A DNA stretch of 38,981 nt from NCBI GenBank assembly GCA_003278925.1, contig QCCN01000017.1:1-38981 (forward strand). Direction: 5' to 3'. The notes under the pieces were generated by a model that worked only from the letters and a program-made list of their open reading frames with translations, had not been told where the DNA came from and made no database searches. This document shows positions 17,002-24,806 of this stretch, piece by piece. How positions within the stretch are numbered: the stretch's first letter is position 1; every line of letters begins with the position of its first letter. This stretch comes from Prochlorococcus sp. AG-347-L17 (GTDB taxonomy: Bacteria; Cyanobacteriota; Cyanobacteriia; PCC-6307; Cyanobiaceae). A program made the translations under genes and the position numbers.

Positions 17002-17841
17002 CTAGAAATCTCTATCTGTCAATATTTCAATACCATCTTTTAAAACAACTATTGTGTGCTCCCATTGGGCCGACAATTTTCCATCTTTTGTTATTACTGT
17101 CCATCTATCATTTAGTGTTTTACAAAATTTAGTCCCTTCATTAACAATAGGTTCCACAGCTAATGTCATTCCCTCACGAAGGACGACGTTAGGCAATTCT
17201 TTAGTCCGAAAATTAAATACCGATGGTTCTTCATGAAGATTTCTTCCAACCCCATGGCCTGTGTAGTCTTCCACAACACTAAAACCATTTTTTAAAACAA
17301 TATCTTCAATTTCCCCAGCCACATCTAAAAGTGTATTCCCAGCTTTAATTTTCGAAAGCCCAGCATACAATGCTTTATGAGCTACATCGCTAAGTTTTTG
17401 TGCCTGTGGACTAACTTCTCCCACACAAATTGATATGCAACTATCCCCATGGAAACCGTCTAAATATGCTCCTGTATCAATTTTAACTAAGTCACCATTT
17501 TTAATTATTTTATTTTTATTTGGTATACCATGAACAACCTCATTATTGATACTAGAACAAATACTAGAGGGAAATCCATGATAACCCTTAAAACTTGGAA
17601 CAGCTCCAAAACTTTTTATCCTCTTTTCTGCGAAATCATCTAGGTCTTTTGTACTCATTCCGGGTTGAATTAAGTCATTAATTTCCCTCAAAACAGTTGC
17701 TACAATCCTGCTAGATTTTTTCATCAAATTTATTTCACGTGAAGACTTTATCTCAATTCCTCTTCTCCTCTGTATAAAAGGAACTTGATCATTAGTCTTA
17801 GAATTATTTTTATTTAACAAAAGATCTGCAAAATGTCTCAT
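17002..17841 (-). CDS. map: Methionine aminopeptidase type I
   Basis: Removes the initiator methionine from nascent proteins. The 279-residue protein has all ligands of the dimetal site with correct spacing: D122, D133, H196, E230 and E261, plus the substrate-binding H104. Motifs seen are [28 protein letters not shown] and QWEHTIVV. An N-terminal extension of about 25 residues precedes the catalytic core. No Cys-rich zinc finger is present. The start ATG at 17841 is preceded by a divergent gap shared with the mini PepSY gene. Confidence 0.96.
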   Translation of the reverse strand: MRHFADLLLNKNNSKTNDQVPFIQRRRGIEIKSSREINLMKKSSRIVATVLREINDLIQPGMSTKDLDDFAEKRIKSFGAVPSFKGYHGFPSSICSSINNEVVHGIPNKNKIIKNGDLVKIDTGAYLDGFHGDSCISICVGEVSPQAQKLSDVAHKALYAGLSKIKAGNTLLDVAGEIEDIVLKNGFSVVEDYTGHGVGRNLHEEPSVFNFRTKELPNVVLREGMTLAVEPIVNEGTKFCKTLNDRWTVITKDGKLSAQWEHTIVVLKDGIEILTDRDF

Positions 17842-17918
17842 TGGAATAAATAATAGTATTAGATAGATATCTTCAAAATAGCCATTATGTTTTGGCTATC
17901 TTAAATCTATCAATAACA

Positions 17919-17939
17919 ATGGGGAAGAAACAAAAATGA
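17919..17939 (+). other. Six-codon upstream ORF overlapping the next start
   Basis: ATG at 17919 opens a frame of six codons (M-G-K-K-Q-K) and stops with a TGA at 17937-17939. That stop overlaps the start of the next gene as ATGA. The stretch GGGGAAG inside it also resembles a Shine-Dalgarno element, so it may be either a translated leader or simply the ribosome binding site. Confidence 0.35.
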
Positions 17940-18244
17940 AAATTTTATTTAATTCTAGGCAATTTCATAAGACTTTGGCACCTTGGGTTTTTCTTCCATT
18001 ATTTATATCTTCAATTACCGGTCTTCTTTATAGGGTTTCAAAAGATTTATTAGGTTACTCTAGAGAACAAGTTCATTGGTTAATGTCACTTCATGAGGGC
18101 GAATGGCTTGGAGATAATGGAGAACTTATATATGTAATATTGAATTCCCTCGGAGTTTTATGGATGCTCATAACGGGATTCCAAATGTTTTCAAAAACAA
18201 TTTCATTTACCAAAAAGGTTACTAAAGGCGAGTCAAAAGGTTAA
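17936..18244 (+). CDS. Small PepSY-type (PepSY_TM-like) membrane protein, 102 aa
   Basis: The protein starts with a basic segment and KTLAPWVFLPLFISSITGLLYR (helix one, roughly residues 13-34). It then has a soluble loop with HWLMSLHEGEWLG, and a second helix (about 65-85: IYVILNSLGVLWMLITGFQMF). The pattern of RxxHKxxAPW and HEGEW is that of PepSY-associated TM proteins, here reduced to a mini form. Role unknown; PepSY proteins are often tied to redox, iron or peptidase inhibition. A possible six-codon leader precedes it. rplS follows 21 bases downstream. Confidence 0.82.
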   Translation: MKILFNSRQFHKTLAPWVFLPLFISSITGLLYRVSKDLLGYSREQVHWLMSLHEGEWLGDNGELIYVILNSLGVLWMLITGFQMFSKTISFTKKVTKGESKG

Positions 18245-18265
18245 GATATAGAACTTGTAGGATAA

Positions 18266-18748
18266 ATGAAGACCAAAATGGCTAAAGAGCAACAAGAGAA
18301 GGAATTAGAAACCAGTATTAAAGCTGAAGCATCAGTTGATGTAGCAGTTGAACAAAAAGAACAAAACAAGGTTTCTAAAACTATTCCAACCTTAAGCGCA
18401 TCTAATCTTATTAAGGAATTTGAGAATGAACAATTAAAAAAAGAATTACCTGAAATTTATGTTGGGGACACTGTTAAAGTTGGAGTAAAAATTACAGAAG
18501 GTAATAAAGAAAGAGTCCAACCTTATGAAGGTGTTGTCATAGCGAAAAGGCATGGTGGTATTAACCAGACTATTACAGTTAGAAGAATTTTTCAGGGTAT
18601 AGGAGTTGAAAGAGTCTTTATGCTACATAGTCCACAGGTTGCCTCTCTAAAAGTAGAACGTAGAGGTAAAGTAAGAAGAGCTAAATTATTCTATCTGAGA
18701 GATAGAGTAGGAAAAGCTACTCGCGTAAAACAACGCTTTGATCGATAA
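18266..18748 (+). CDS. rplS: Ribosomal protein L19
   Basis: A 50S subunit protein at the 30S interface. The core (residues about 45-160) matches L19: [50 protein letters not shown] and [13 protein letters not shown]. The first about 40 residues are an acidic, Glu- and Lys-rich extension that is absent from the 115-residue E. coli protein and is seen in picocyanobacteria. Two ATGs, at 18266 and 18278, could start it; I use the first. It heads a translation cluster with tRNA-Trp, hcp, tRNA-Asp and gltX. Confidence 0.96.
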   Translation: MKTKMAKEQQEKELETSIKAEASVDVAVEQKEQNKVSKTIPTLSASNLIKEFENEQLKKELPEIYVGDTVKVGVKITEGNKERVQPYEGVVIAKRHGGINQTITVRRIFQGIGVERVFMLHSPQVASLKVERRGKVRRAKLFYLRDRVGKATRVKQRFDR

Positions 18749-18786
18749 AGTTGTAAATTAATCAACTTATTGGTCACAAAGACGCT

Positions 18787-18792
18787 TATAAT
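18787..18792 (+). promoter_or_regulatory. Consensus -10 box upstream of tRNA-Trp
   Basis: TATAAT lies 9 bases before the mature tRNA-Trp 5' end, giving a start point at or a few bases before it. No good -35 hexamer is visible at the expected distance, so the call rests on the -10 alone. Confidence 0.4.
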
Positions 18793-18801
18793 TATTAAAA
18801 T

Positions 18802-18874
18802 GCGTCGTTAGTTCAGTTGGTAGAACGCAGGTCTCCAAAACCTGATGTCGGGGGTTCAAGTCCTCCACGACGCG
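18802..18874 (+). tRNA. trnW: tRNA-Trp (anticodon CCA)
   Basis: A complete 73-base cloverleaf. The acceptor arm GCGTCGT pairs with ACGACGC, the anticodon stem CAGGT/ACCTG encloses CTCCAAA (anticodon CCA), and the T arm has GGGGGTTCAAGTCCTCC. The discriminator base is G and the 3' CCA is not encoded. Confidence 0.97.
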
Positions 18875-18909
18875 TTTGATCAACATTATGTAAATCATTT
18901 TTTCATAAG

Positions 18910-19104
18910 ATGGAGTTAGACCTTCAACCTGGGGACGTAGTTAAAGTCCTCGAATCAGCAGCTTTAGGATGGGTTCGTGCAAGAGTTATCAGAGTTAAGT
19001 CTGGTGGGAGAGTTGTCGTACAAAGTGACCAAGGCAGAGAATTTACTGCTAGAGGCAATCAAGTTAGGTTGATAGAACCTGCTGGTTTTAGACCTCAAAA
19101 ATAA
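18910..19104 (+). CDS. Small SH3-like/KOW-like basic protein, probable 'hyperconserved protein' of marine picocyanobacteria
   Basis: A 64-residue protein that begins MELDLQPGDVVKVLES and contains GWVRARVIRVKSGGRVVVQ and GNQVRLIEPAG. The short beta-strand pattern with Gly turns resembles SH3-barrel or KOW folds that bind nucleic acid or proteins. From memory, a protein of about 62 residues, nearly identical across marine Prochlorococcus and Synechococcus, sits in this rplS-tRNA-gltX neighbourhood. I believe this is that protein, but I have not aligned it. The context (between two tRNA genes, after L19) suggests a role in translation. That is inference. Confidence 0.82.
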   Translation: MELDLQPGDVVKVLESAALGWVRARVIRVKSGGRVVVQSDQGREFTARGNQVRLIEPAGFRPQK

Positions 19105-19225
19105 ATAGTTGTATACACTAAGGCAGTTAAAAAACTAATTATTTCTGTAAATCCTCAAATTAATAAATTTTTTTTATTACAACCCCATAAATTAAGTATT
19201 ATGATCTGATAATTTTAAGAATGAA

Positions 19226-19245
19226 GTTCTAAATAAATTTAGAAC
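19226..19245. repeat. Perfect 9-bp inverted repeat upstream of tRNA-Asp
   Basis: GTTCTAAAT at 19226-19234 and ATTTAGAAC at 19237-19245 are exact reverse complements separated by AA, ending 8 bases before tRNA-Asp. No T tract follows on the plus strand, so it is not a typical terminator for upstream genes. It may be an operator-like site or part of a processed precursor. The remaining 19105-19253 gap shows nothing else. Confidence 0.7.
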
Positions 19246-19253
19246 AAAACTCT

Positions 19254-19327
19254 GGGACCGTAGTTCAACTGGTTAGAGCACCGCCCTGTCACGGCGGAAG
19301 TTGCGGGTTCGAATCCCGTCGGTCCCG
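19254..19327 (+). tRNA. trnD: tRNA-Asp (anticodon GTC)
   Basis: A complete 74-base cloverleaf. Acceptor GGGACCG pairs with CGGTCCC, the anticodon stem CCGCC/GGCGG encloses CTGTCAC (anticodon GTC), and the T arm carries GCGGGTTCGAATCCCGT. The discriminator base is G, as expected for tRNA-Asp. CCA is not encoded. gltX starts 17 bases downstream. Confidence 0.97.
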
Positions 19328-19344
19328 TTTTTTCTAAAAGAAAT

Positions 19345-20775
19345 TTGGAAAAACGTTTAAGACTAGCCCCGAGTCCAACGGGTTTATTTCATATTGGGAC
19401 AGCGCGAACAGCACTATTCAATTGGTTGTATGCACAAAAAATAGGCGGAAAATTTCTTATCAGAATAGAAGATACAGATTTTCTCCGATCTAAATCTGAA
19501 TATACAAAAAATATATTAGAGGGCTTGAAATGGCTTGGACTTAAGTGGGATGAAGAACCTATAAAGCAAAGTGACCGAATTTCGATTCACAAAAGTTATA
19601 TCAAAAAACTATTGGAATGCGGAGCTGCATATAGGTGCTTTACATCAGAAGATGAAATATCTGAATTAAGAGACGAACAAAAAAAGAAAGGATTACCTCC
19701 AAAGCATGATAATAGACACAGAAGTCTTTCAAAGGAAGAAATAGCAACATTCATATCCCAAGGGCGGACTTCAGTAATAAGATTTAAGATTGATGAAAAA
19801 ATTGATATCAAATGGGTAGATCAGATAAGAGGTGAAATCAAATGGCAAGGGAAGGATTTGGGCGGTGATTTGGTTTTATCAAGAAGGGCTAAGGGATATG
19901 AGATTGGTGATCCTTTATATAATCTTGCAGTTGTAGTTGATGATAATTTCATGAATATTACTCACGTTGTAAGGGGTGAAGACCATATCTCGAACACTGC
20001 AAAACAAATATTAATTTATAAAGCATTAAATTTTAATTTGCCAACTTTTTCGCATACACCCTTAATACTAAATAGCGAAGGGAAAAAATTATCCAAGAGA
20101 GATTGCGTTACTTCAATCGACGAATTTAGAGAAATGGGATATTTACCTGAGGCCCTATCGAACTATATGGCATTTTTAGGTTGGTCTCCAAAATCTGCCG
20201 ACAGAGAAATACTTTCACTTGAAGAGATATCTGAAATTTTTGACTTATCAGAAATAAATAAAGCCGGAGCCAAATTTAGTTGGGAAAAACTTAACTGGAT
20301 TAATTCTCAATATATAAAAAAAATGGAATCAATAAAGTTAATTGAGATCATGAGAAAATACTGGGATGACAATGGTTGGGAGCCGCCATCTCAAGAATGG
20401 GCTAATAAATTAGCAATTTTGATTAGAGACTCTATGACTCTTTTAAAAGATTCAATTGATCAATCAAAACCATTTTTCTTAATACCTACAATTCAAAAAG
20501 AAGGTCAAGATTTTCTGGAAAATCGGGAAAGCAAATTATCTTTAAAACTAATCTTAAATTATTTAATTAAGCAAAATACTATGAAACTAAATAAAGAGAA
20601 AGCCAAAGAAATAATAAACGAAATCTCAAAAAAACATAATATTAAAAAAGGGATATTAATGAAATCATTAAGAGTAGCCTTTTTTGGATCTCTCAGTGGG
20701 CCAGATTTAATTCAAAGTTGGGAGCTTTTCGCAGAGAGTAAAACTGATAGAACTCGAATTGAAAGAAGTCTTTAA
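19345..20775 (+). CDS. gltX: Glutamyl-tRNA synthetase
   Basis: Charges tRNA-Glu with glutamate. In cyanobacteria the product also feeds 5-aminolevulinate synthesis, and tRNA-Gln is charged by mischarging plus amidation. The class I motifs are HIGT at 16-19 and KLSKR at 248-252. The 476-residue length is typical of bacterial GluRS. The start is a TTG at 19345, immediately after the tRNA, giving MEKRLRLAPSPTG, the conserved beginning. The short gap to tRNA-Asp suggests one precursor transcript. The stop abuts that of the antiporter gene. Confidence 0.97.
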   Translation: MEKRLRLAPSPTGLFHIGTARTALFNWLYAQKIGGKFLIRIEDTDFLRSKSEYTKNILEGLKWLGLKWDEEPIKQSDRISIHKSYIKKLLECGAAYRCFTSEDEISELRDEQKKKGLPPKHDNRHRSLSKEEIATFISQGRTSVIRFKIDEKIDIKWVDQIRGEIKWQGKDLGGDLVLSRRAKGYEIGDPLYNLAVVVDDNFMNITHVVRGEDHISNTAKQILIYKALNFNLPTFSHTPLILNSEGKKLSKRDCVTSIDEFREMGYLPEALSNYMAFLGWSPKSADREILSLEEISEIFDLSEINKAGAKFSWEKLNWINSQYIKKMESIKLIEIMRKYWDDNGWEPPSQEWANKLAILIRDSMTLLKDSIDQSKPFFLIPTIQKEGQDFLENRESKLSLKLILNYLIKQNTMKLNKEKAKEIINEISKKHNIKKGILMKSLRVAFFGSLSGPDLIQSWELFAESKTDRTRIERSL

Positions 20776-21981
20776 TCAATCAGAATCATTTTTTTGGCCT
20801 AATTTAAGTCTATTTACCAAAGGTTTAGCTGAAAGTCCTTGTATTCCTACTGTCATCAAAATAGTAAGAAAAACTAAACCTTGTAGACGGCCAGCCCCAA
20901 GGATACCAGCCTGCTCTAATCTGATAGAAAAAAGAGAAGCTACAGCTGCAGTAACAATACCTCTTGGGGCTAACCAAGCTAAAAATATTTTTTCTTTTAA
21001 GTTCAAGTCTCTCCCCATTGTTGCTATCCAGATAGAGATAGGGCGAACAATTACCATCAACATAAAAACGCAAACAACCCCTCCCCAGCCTAGCGGACTT
21101 AATTCACCCCAAGAAACGTCAGCGGCCAAAAGAGGGAAAAGAACTGTTATTGCTAATTGAGCTAATTCACCTATTAGATTATCCAATCTCTCCTTATCTA
21201 TAACTTCTCTTTTGCCTACAATAAAACCCGCCGCAACTGAAGCCGGCAAGCCTGATTCTGGTAAAAAATATTCGCAAATTCCATACACAAGGAAAATAAA
21301 TCCAAGGGTAACTTGAAGCTCTGTACCCAATAAGGCTTCATTTTTTATTTTTTTTAAAATTTCTGATAGTAACCATCCTGCACTTAATCCGATTAAAACT
21401 CCTCCCCCTAATCTTTGCATTAATGCTATAAATACATCGTTAATCCCATGTAGGTCCCCTAAAGTCAATTCTAAAAGCAGTAATGCTAGTACTGCGCCAA
21501 TTGGTTCAAGCAGCAACCCCTCAGCTTTTAAAACTTCCGAGAGTGGGGAAGCTAATTTTATTTGTTCCACTAATGGAGAGACAACTGTTGGTCCAGTAGC
21601 TAGAACTATGGCACTATATATTCCTGCGACTTGCCATGAGAGGCCAGCCAGCCAATGCGCAATGAAAATGCCAGCTGATAATGAAATAAAAAGTCTTACC
21701 AATGAAATTTTTAAAACAGTATTTCTTATATTCCCCTCAGGCAGTTTTAAATTTAATCCCCCTTCAAAAAGAACCAAACAGACTAAAAGCCCCACAATAG
21801 TTTCAAGCCCTTGCCCGAGATCTAAAGGCTCAACAAGTCCCAATACTGATCTTCCAATTAATAATCCAGAAAGCAATAAAATAACAACACTTGGGAATCC
21901 TGTAAAAGAAGAAAATAATCGAGCGCAAGCGCCTGCAAATACAGTTATCCCCCAAAGTAATCCAAGCCTTTCAGGCGTCAT
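20776..21981 (-). CDS. Cation/proton antiporter, NhaP/CPA1-type
   Basis: A 401-residue integral membrane protein with about 12 hydrophobic segments, all within the Na+/H+ exchanger domain. The motif ATGPTVVSPL (about residues 127-136) is the CPA1/NhaP equivalent of the ion-binding TDP region. LAWLAPRGIVTAAVAS near residue 340 is the conserved arginine-containing helix of this family. It probably exchanges Na+ (or K+) for protons at the plasma or thylakoid membrane, which is useful in seawater. No cytoplasmic regulatory domain is fused. Gene stop abuts gltX. Confidence 0.9.
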   Translation of the reverse strand: MTPERLGLLWGITVFAGACARLFSSFTGFPSVVILLLSGLLIGRSVLGLVEPLDLGQGLETIVGLLVCLVLFEGGLNLKLPEGNIRNTVLKISLVRLFISLSAGIFIAHWLAGLSWQVAGIYSAIVLATGPTVVSPLVEQIKLASPLSEVLKAEGLLLEPIGAVLALLLLELTLGDLHGINDVFIALMQRLGGGVLIGLSAGWLLSEILKKIKNEALLGTELQVTLGFIFLVYGICEYFLPESGLPASVAAGFIVGKREVIDKERLDNLIGELAQLAITVLFPLLAADVSWGELSPLGWGGVVCVFMLMVIVRPISIWIATMGRDLNLKEKIFLAWLAPRGIVTAAVASLFSIRLEQAGILGAGRLQGLVFLTILMTVGIQGLSAKPLVNRLKLGQKNDSD

Positions 21982-22143
21982 AAAAAATTATAAATAATAA
22001 AAACATTCATTATTTTGATTAAATCAATAATCTTATCTCTAGTCCAATAAAAACAATACTTTTTAATTTAATTCATCGGCTGGACAAGAGTATTTAAAAA
22101 ATTCTTTCAAAAATACTTTTAAGAAAATTAATTTTATTTTCTA

Positions 22144-22320
22144 TTAAGAAAACTGGCTTATTAAAGCAATAATTATAAAAATAATTCCTATACCAACAGT
22201 TGCCATCCTTCCATTCCATATTTCAGCTTGAGGGGTAAAACCTCTTTTCCACAAATTCAATTCCTTTTTATCAACGAAGTTTTTTGTCTCTTTAATCTCG
22301 ATTTTAGGTTGTTTGTTCAT
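22144..22320 (-). CDS. High-light-inducible protein (HLIP), 58 aa
   Basis: A complete short frame starting ATG at 22320 and ending TAA at 22144. It encodes a polar N-terminus followed by FTPQAEIWNGRMATVGIG and a hydrophobic helix ending in ISQFS. The ExxNGRxAMxG-like core (here EIWNGRMATVG) is the chlorophyll-binding motif of the Hli/SCP family. Such single-helix proteins dimerise, bind chlorophyll and carotenoid, and quench excitation or protect new photosystems under stress. It sits 5 bases after the tsaD stop, so the two are likely transcribed together. The 21982-22143 gap downstream is AT-rich and shows no gene. Confidence 0.93.
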   Translation of the reverse strand: MNKQPKIEIKETKNFVDKKELNLWKRGFTPQAEIWNGRMATVGIGIIFIIIALISQFS

Positions 22321-22325
22321 TGAAA

Positions 22326-23396
22326 TTAGAAAGGAGGGTTTTCTTCATAAAGGGTATTTGCTTGTTCAATTGATAGTCTTCCTGCGACACCTAATTTAAG
22401 GGAACTTAAGTGATCCTTAAATTTGATTCTGAACAACGCCGCCGCTCCAATCATTGCCGCATTATCTGTACAAAGATCAAGAGGCGCTAAATGAACTTTA
22501 ATAGATTTTTTACTAGCTTCACTAATCATCATTTTTCTTAATGTATTGTTAGCAGCCACTCCACCAACCACAACTACATTATCCAAGCTATGGTCTTCTG
22601 CGCATTTTATTGTTCTCTCTACCAAGACCTCTGCCACTACTCTCTCAAAACTTGCAGCAATATCTGGAATTGGAACAGTCTTCCCAGCCAAATTTATTCT
22701 CTCAACTAATCTTAATACGGCAGTTTTTAAACCACTAAAAGAGAAATCATATTTAAGAAATCCACCTTTTTTATCAGAGATCTTACATTTTGGTAAATTA
22801 AATTTCATTGGGTCCCCATTTTTAGCAATCTTTTCAATTGCCGGTCCTCCTGGATAACTAAGACCTAATAGTCTGCCAACTTTATCAAAGGCTTCTCCCG
22901 CAGCATCATCAAAACTTTTCCCAAGTCTTTCCATCCCCCTACTATCATTTACCTTTATCAATTCAGTATGCCCGCCGCTAACAAGTAATGTAAGAAAAGA
23001 TTTCTTTGGATAGTTTTCTGAAAATAGAATTGAAGATAAATGCCCCTCCAAATGATGAATTCCCAAAAATGGTTTTGAATGTAACATGCAAAGTGATCTT
23101 GCGGTTATAGAGCCAACTCGTAAACAACCAACTAATCCAGGAGCTACTGTTGATGCAATATAATCGACTTCCTCAATTTTAATTTTTGCTTCTTCTAGAG
23201 CCTTATCTAAAACAAAAGGTAATAATTCTAAATGCTTTCTAGCTGCAAGTTCAGGCACAACTCCTCCCCATTTTGAATGATCTTCAATTTGAGAGGCAAT
23301 TATATTTGAATGTATTCTGAAAGTATCGCCAATATTAGAAACTATTGAGACAGATGTCTCATCACAACTTGTTTCAATAGCTAAAACTTTATGCAT
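22326..23396 (-). CDS. tsaD: tRNA N6-adenosine threonylcarbamoyltransferase TsaD
   Basis: Transfers threonylcarbamoyl to A37 of ANN-decoding tRNAs, together with TsaB, TsaC and TsaE, which are not in the window. The 356-residue length is typical. The N-terminus LAIETSCDETSVS is the ASKHA phosphate loop. The iron-binding pair is H115 and H119 in HHLEGHL. VSGGHTEL and VVVGGVAANNTLR are also conserved. hli follows 5 bases downstream. The divergent gap to psaF is about 75 bases. Confidence 0.97.
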   Translation of the reverse strand: MHKVLAIETSCDETSVSIVSNIGDTFRIHSNIIASQIEDHSKWGGVVPELAARKHLELLPFVLDKALEEAKIKIEEVDYIASTVAPGLVGCLRVGSITARSLCMLHSKPFLGIHHLEGHLSSILFSENYPKKSFLTLLVSGGHTELIKVNDSRGMERLGKSFDDAAGEAFDKVGRLLGLSYPGGPAIEKIAKNGDPMKFNLPKCKISDKKGGFLKYDFSFSGLKTAVLRLVERINLAGKTVPIPDIAASFERVVAEVLVERTIKCAEDHSLDNVVVVGGVAANNTLRKMMISEASKKSIKVHLAPLDLCTDNAAMIGAAALFRIKFKDHLSSLKLGVAGRLSIEQANTLYEENPPF

Positions 23397-23470
23397 TTTT
23401 GATTCAACTTGTTCTATTTTAATATTAATTTCTTACTTAACACACTATAAGGAATTAAAGATTGCAACTT

Positions 23471-24025
23471 ATGAAATTCTTTTTTTCAATTATAACCTCA
23501 GTTTTTCTGTTCTTCGGAATTACTCCAATTGCTCTAGCTGCAAATGGGCCTGCCTTAAACGCAGATAGAGCTAGCACAGAATATACCGCTTCAGCCCTCA
23601 CAAAATGCTCTGAAAATCCTAAATTCATTGAGAGAGCAAATTCTGCAACTACTCAAAAAGACATTGCAAGATTTGAAAGATATGGAAAAGCTTCATGCGG
23701 AGATGATGGTCTTCCTCATTTAATAATTGGACCTCCTCTTGAGCCATGGGGGGCCCTTCTAAATAGAGGTCATGAAGGAGATTTACTTATTCCAGGAGTA
23801 TTGTTCATTTACATTGCTGGAATTATAGGTTGGTCAGGAAGAGAGTATCTCATTGAATCAAAAAAGACTAAGAATCCAGCAGATCTTGAGATCATTATTG
23901 ACCTAGACTTAGCTAGAAAATGTCTTGTAAAAGGAGCCCAGTGGCCTCTTCTTGCCAATAAACAAGGAAGAAATGGAGATTTAAGAGAGAAAGATAACAA
24001 CATTACACTTAATGGTCCTCGCTAA
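23471..24025 (+). CDS. psaF: Photosystem I subunit III (PsaF)
   Basis: A thylakoid membrane subunit on the lumenal side of PSI that supports electron-donor (plastocyanin or cytochrome) docking. From the ATG at 23471 it has 184 residues; a TTG at 23462 lies upstream. The N-terminus is a signal peptide (FFFSIITSVFLFFGITP ending in ALA). Conserved segments are ASALTKCSENPKF, RYGKASCGDDGLPHLI with the cysteine pair, and the transmembrane helix around PGVLFIYIAGIIGW. The C-terminus is polar. A TATAAG box lies near 23446. psaJ follows 28 bases downstream. Confidence 0.97.
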   Translation: MKFFFSIITSVFLFFGITPIALAANGPALNADRASTEYTASALTKCSENPKFIERANSATTQKDIARFERYGKASCGDDGLPHLIIGPPLEPWGALLNRGHEGDLLIPGVLFIYIAGIIGWSGREYLIESKKTKNPADLEIIIDLDLARKCLVKGAQWPLLANKQGRNGDLREKDNNITLNGPR

Positions 24026-24053
24026 ACATCCTTAAAAAACTTTCATAAAACAA

Positions 24054-24188
24054 ATGTTCAAAATTCTAAACACAAAATTTGTCAGATCTGCGCCAGTAGT
24101 AGCAGCAATTTGGCTAAGCCTTACAGCTGGAATAATTATTGAATTTAATAGGTTTTTCCCAGATTTATTATTCCATCCAATGAGTTGA
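24054..24188 (+). CDS. psaJ: Photosystem I subunit IX (PsaJ), 44 aa
   Basis: A single-helix PSI subunit next to PsaF that stabilises it and binds pigments. The 44-residue frame has the family pattern: an N-terminal basic segment ([18 protein letters not shown]), a helix with [17 protein letters not shown], and the HP ending. It starts ATG at 24054 and stops TGA at 24186-24188. It lies 28 bases after psaF and is followed directly by a strong hairpin. Confidence 0.96.
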   Translation: MFKILNTKFVRSAPVVAAIWLSLTAGIIIEFNRFFPDLLFHPMS

Positions 24189-24195
24189 TAAATAG

Positions 24196-24233
24196 AAAAT
24201 AATCAAGTTTTTATTAACTTGATTATTTTTTTT
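24196..24233. terminator. Rho-independent terminator after psaFJ, overlapping the gmk 3' end
   Basis: A perfect 13-bp inverted repeat: 24196-24208 pairs with 24217-24229 across an 8-base loop, with eight T at 24226-24233. It faces the psaF-psaJ transcript. Its right arm lies in the last codons of the convergent gmk gene, whose stop is at 24203-24205. Confidence 0.85.
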
Positions 24234-24757
24234 GCTGTTTCATCAACATTGTGATTTGTTAATGCAAAATCAAATTCATCTGATACTGAAATCTCATAAT
24301 TAGCCCTTGAGAGTCTTTTTTTAATTGCCTCTTCTTTTTCTGTACCTCTATTTCTTATTCTTCTCTCTAACTCTTCTTTATCCGGAGGAAGTAAAAATAT
24401 TGACTGTGAATTAGGAAACTTATTTTTTATTTGCCTCGCACCCTCTACTTCAATTTCAAGTAGTACGGTAAATCCCTTTTTTATTTTCTCATTAACAGAA
24501 GACAAAGGTGTTCCATAGTAGTTCCCAGCAAATTGAGCCCATTCAAGGAAAAGGTTTTGTTCAATCATTTCTTTAAACTTTTCTCGGTTTAAGAAATAAT
24601 AATTTTCTCCGTCCTTCTCTCCCTCTCTAGGTTCTCTAGTAGTTGCAGATATTGAAAGCCAAAAATTTTTTTCTTTACCTAATATTTCTTTAACAACTGT
24701 TCCTTTACCTACCCCGCTGGGTCCAGTAAGGATAATAAGTTTTTTTTGATTTTTCAT
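24203..24757 (-). CDS. gmk: Guanylate kinase
   Basis: Phosphorylates GMP to GDP in the cytosol. The 184-residue protein has the P-loop TGPSGVGKGT, the GMP-binding segment STTREPREGEKDGENYYFL (split as TTREPREGE and DGENYYFL), and the lid region RRIRNRGTEKEEAIKKRL. The ATG start at 24757 faces rqcH across a 49-base divergent gap. The C-terminus reads LIKT and its last codons lie inside the hairpin that ends psaJ transcription. Confidence 0.97.
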   Translation of the reverse strand: MKNQKKLIILTGPSGVGKGTVVKEILGKEKNFWLSISATTREPREGEKDGENYYFLNREKFKEMIEQNLFLEWAQFAGNYYGTPLSSVNEKIKKGFTVLLEIEVEGARQIKNKFPNSQSIFLLPPDKEELERRIRNRGTEKEEAIKKRLSRANYEISVSDEFDFALTNHNVDETAKKIIKLIKT

Positions 24758-24806
24758 ATTAAATTTTTTACAGTAAAATGGACATCTTGTGAATTAAAAA
24801 GGAATA

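Noticed and set aside
18748..18768. Inverted repeat AAGTTG / CAACTT after rplS
   Set aside because: Only 6 bp, AT-rich and without a T tract; too weak to call a terminator.
20825..21160. Long open frames opposite the antiporter gene
   Set aside because: The membrane-protein frame on the minus strand has clear family motifs, so the opposite frames are by-products.
22088..22114. Inverted repeat AGTATTT / AAATACT downstream of hli
   Set aside because: The loop is long (about 13-15 bases) and no T tract follows on the minus strand, so it is not convincing as a terminator.
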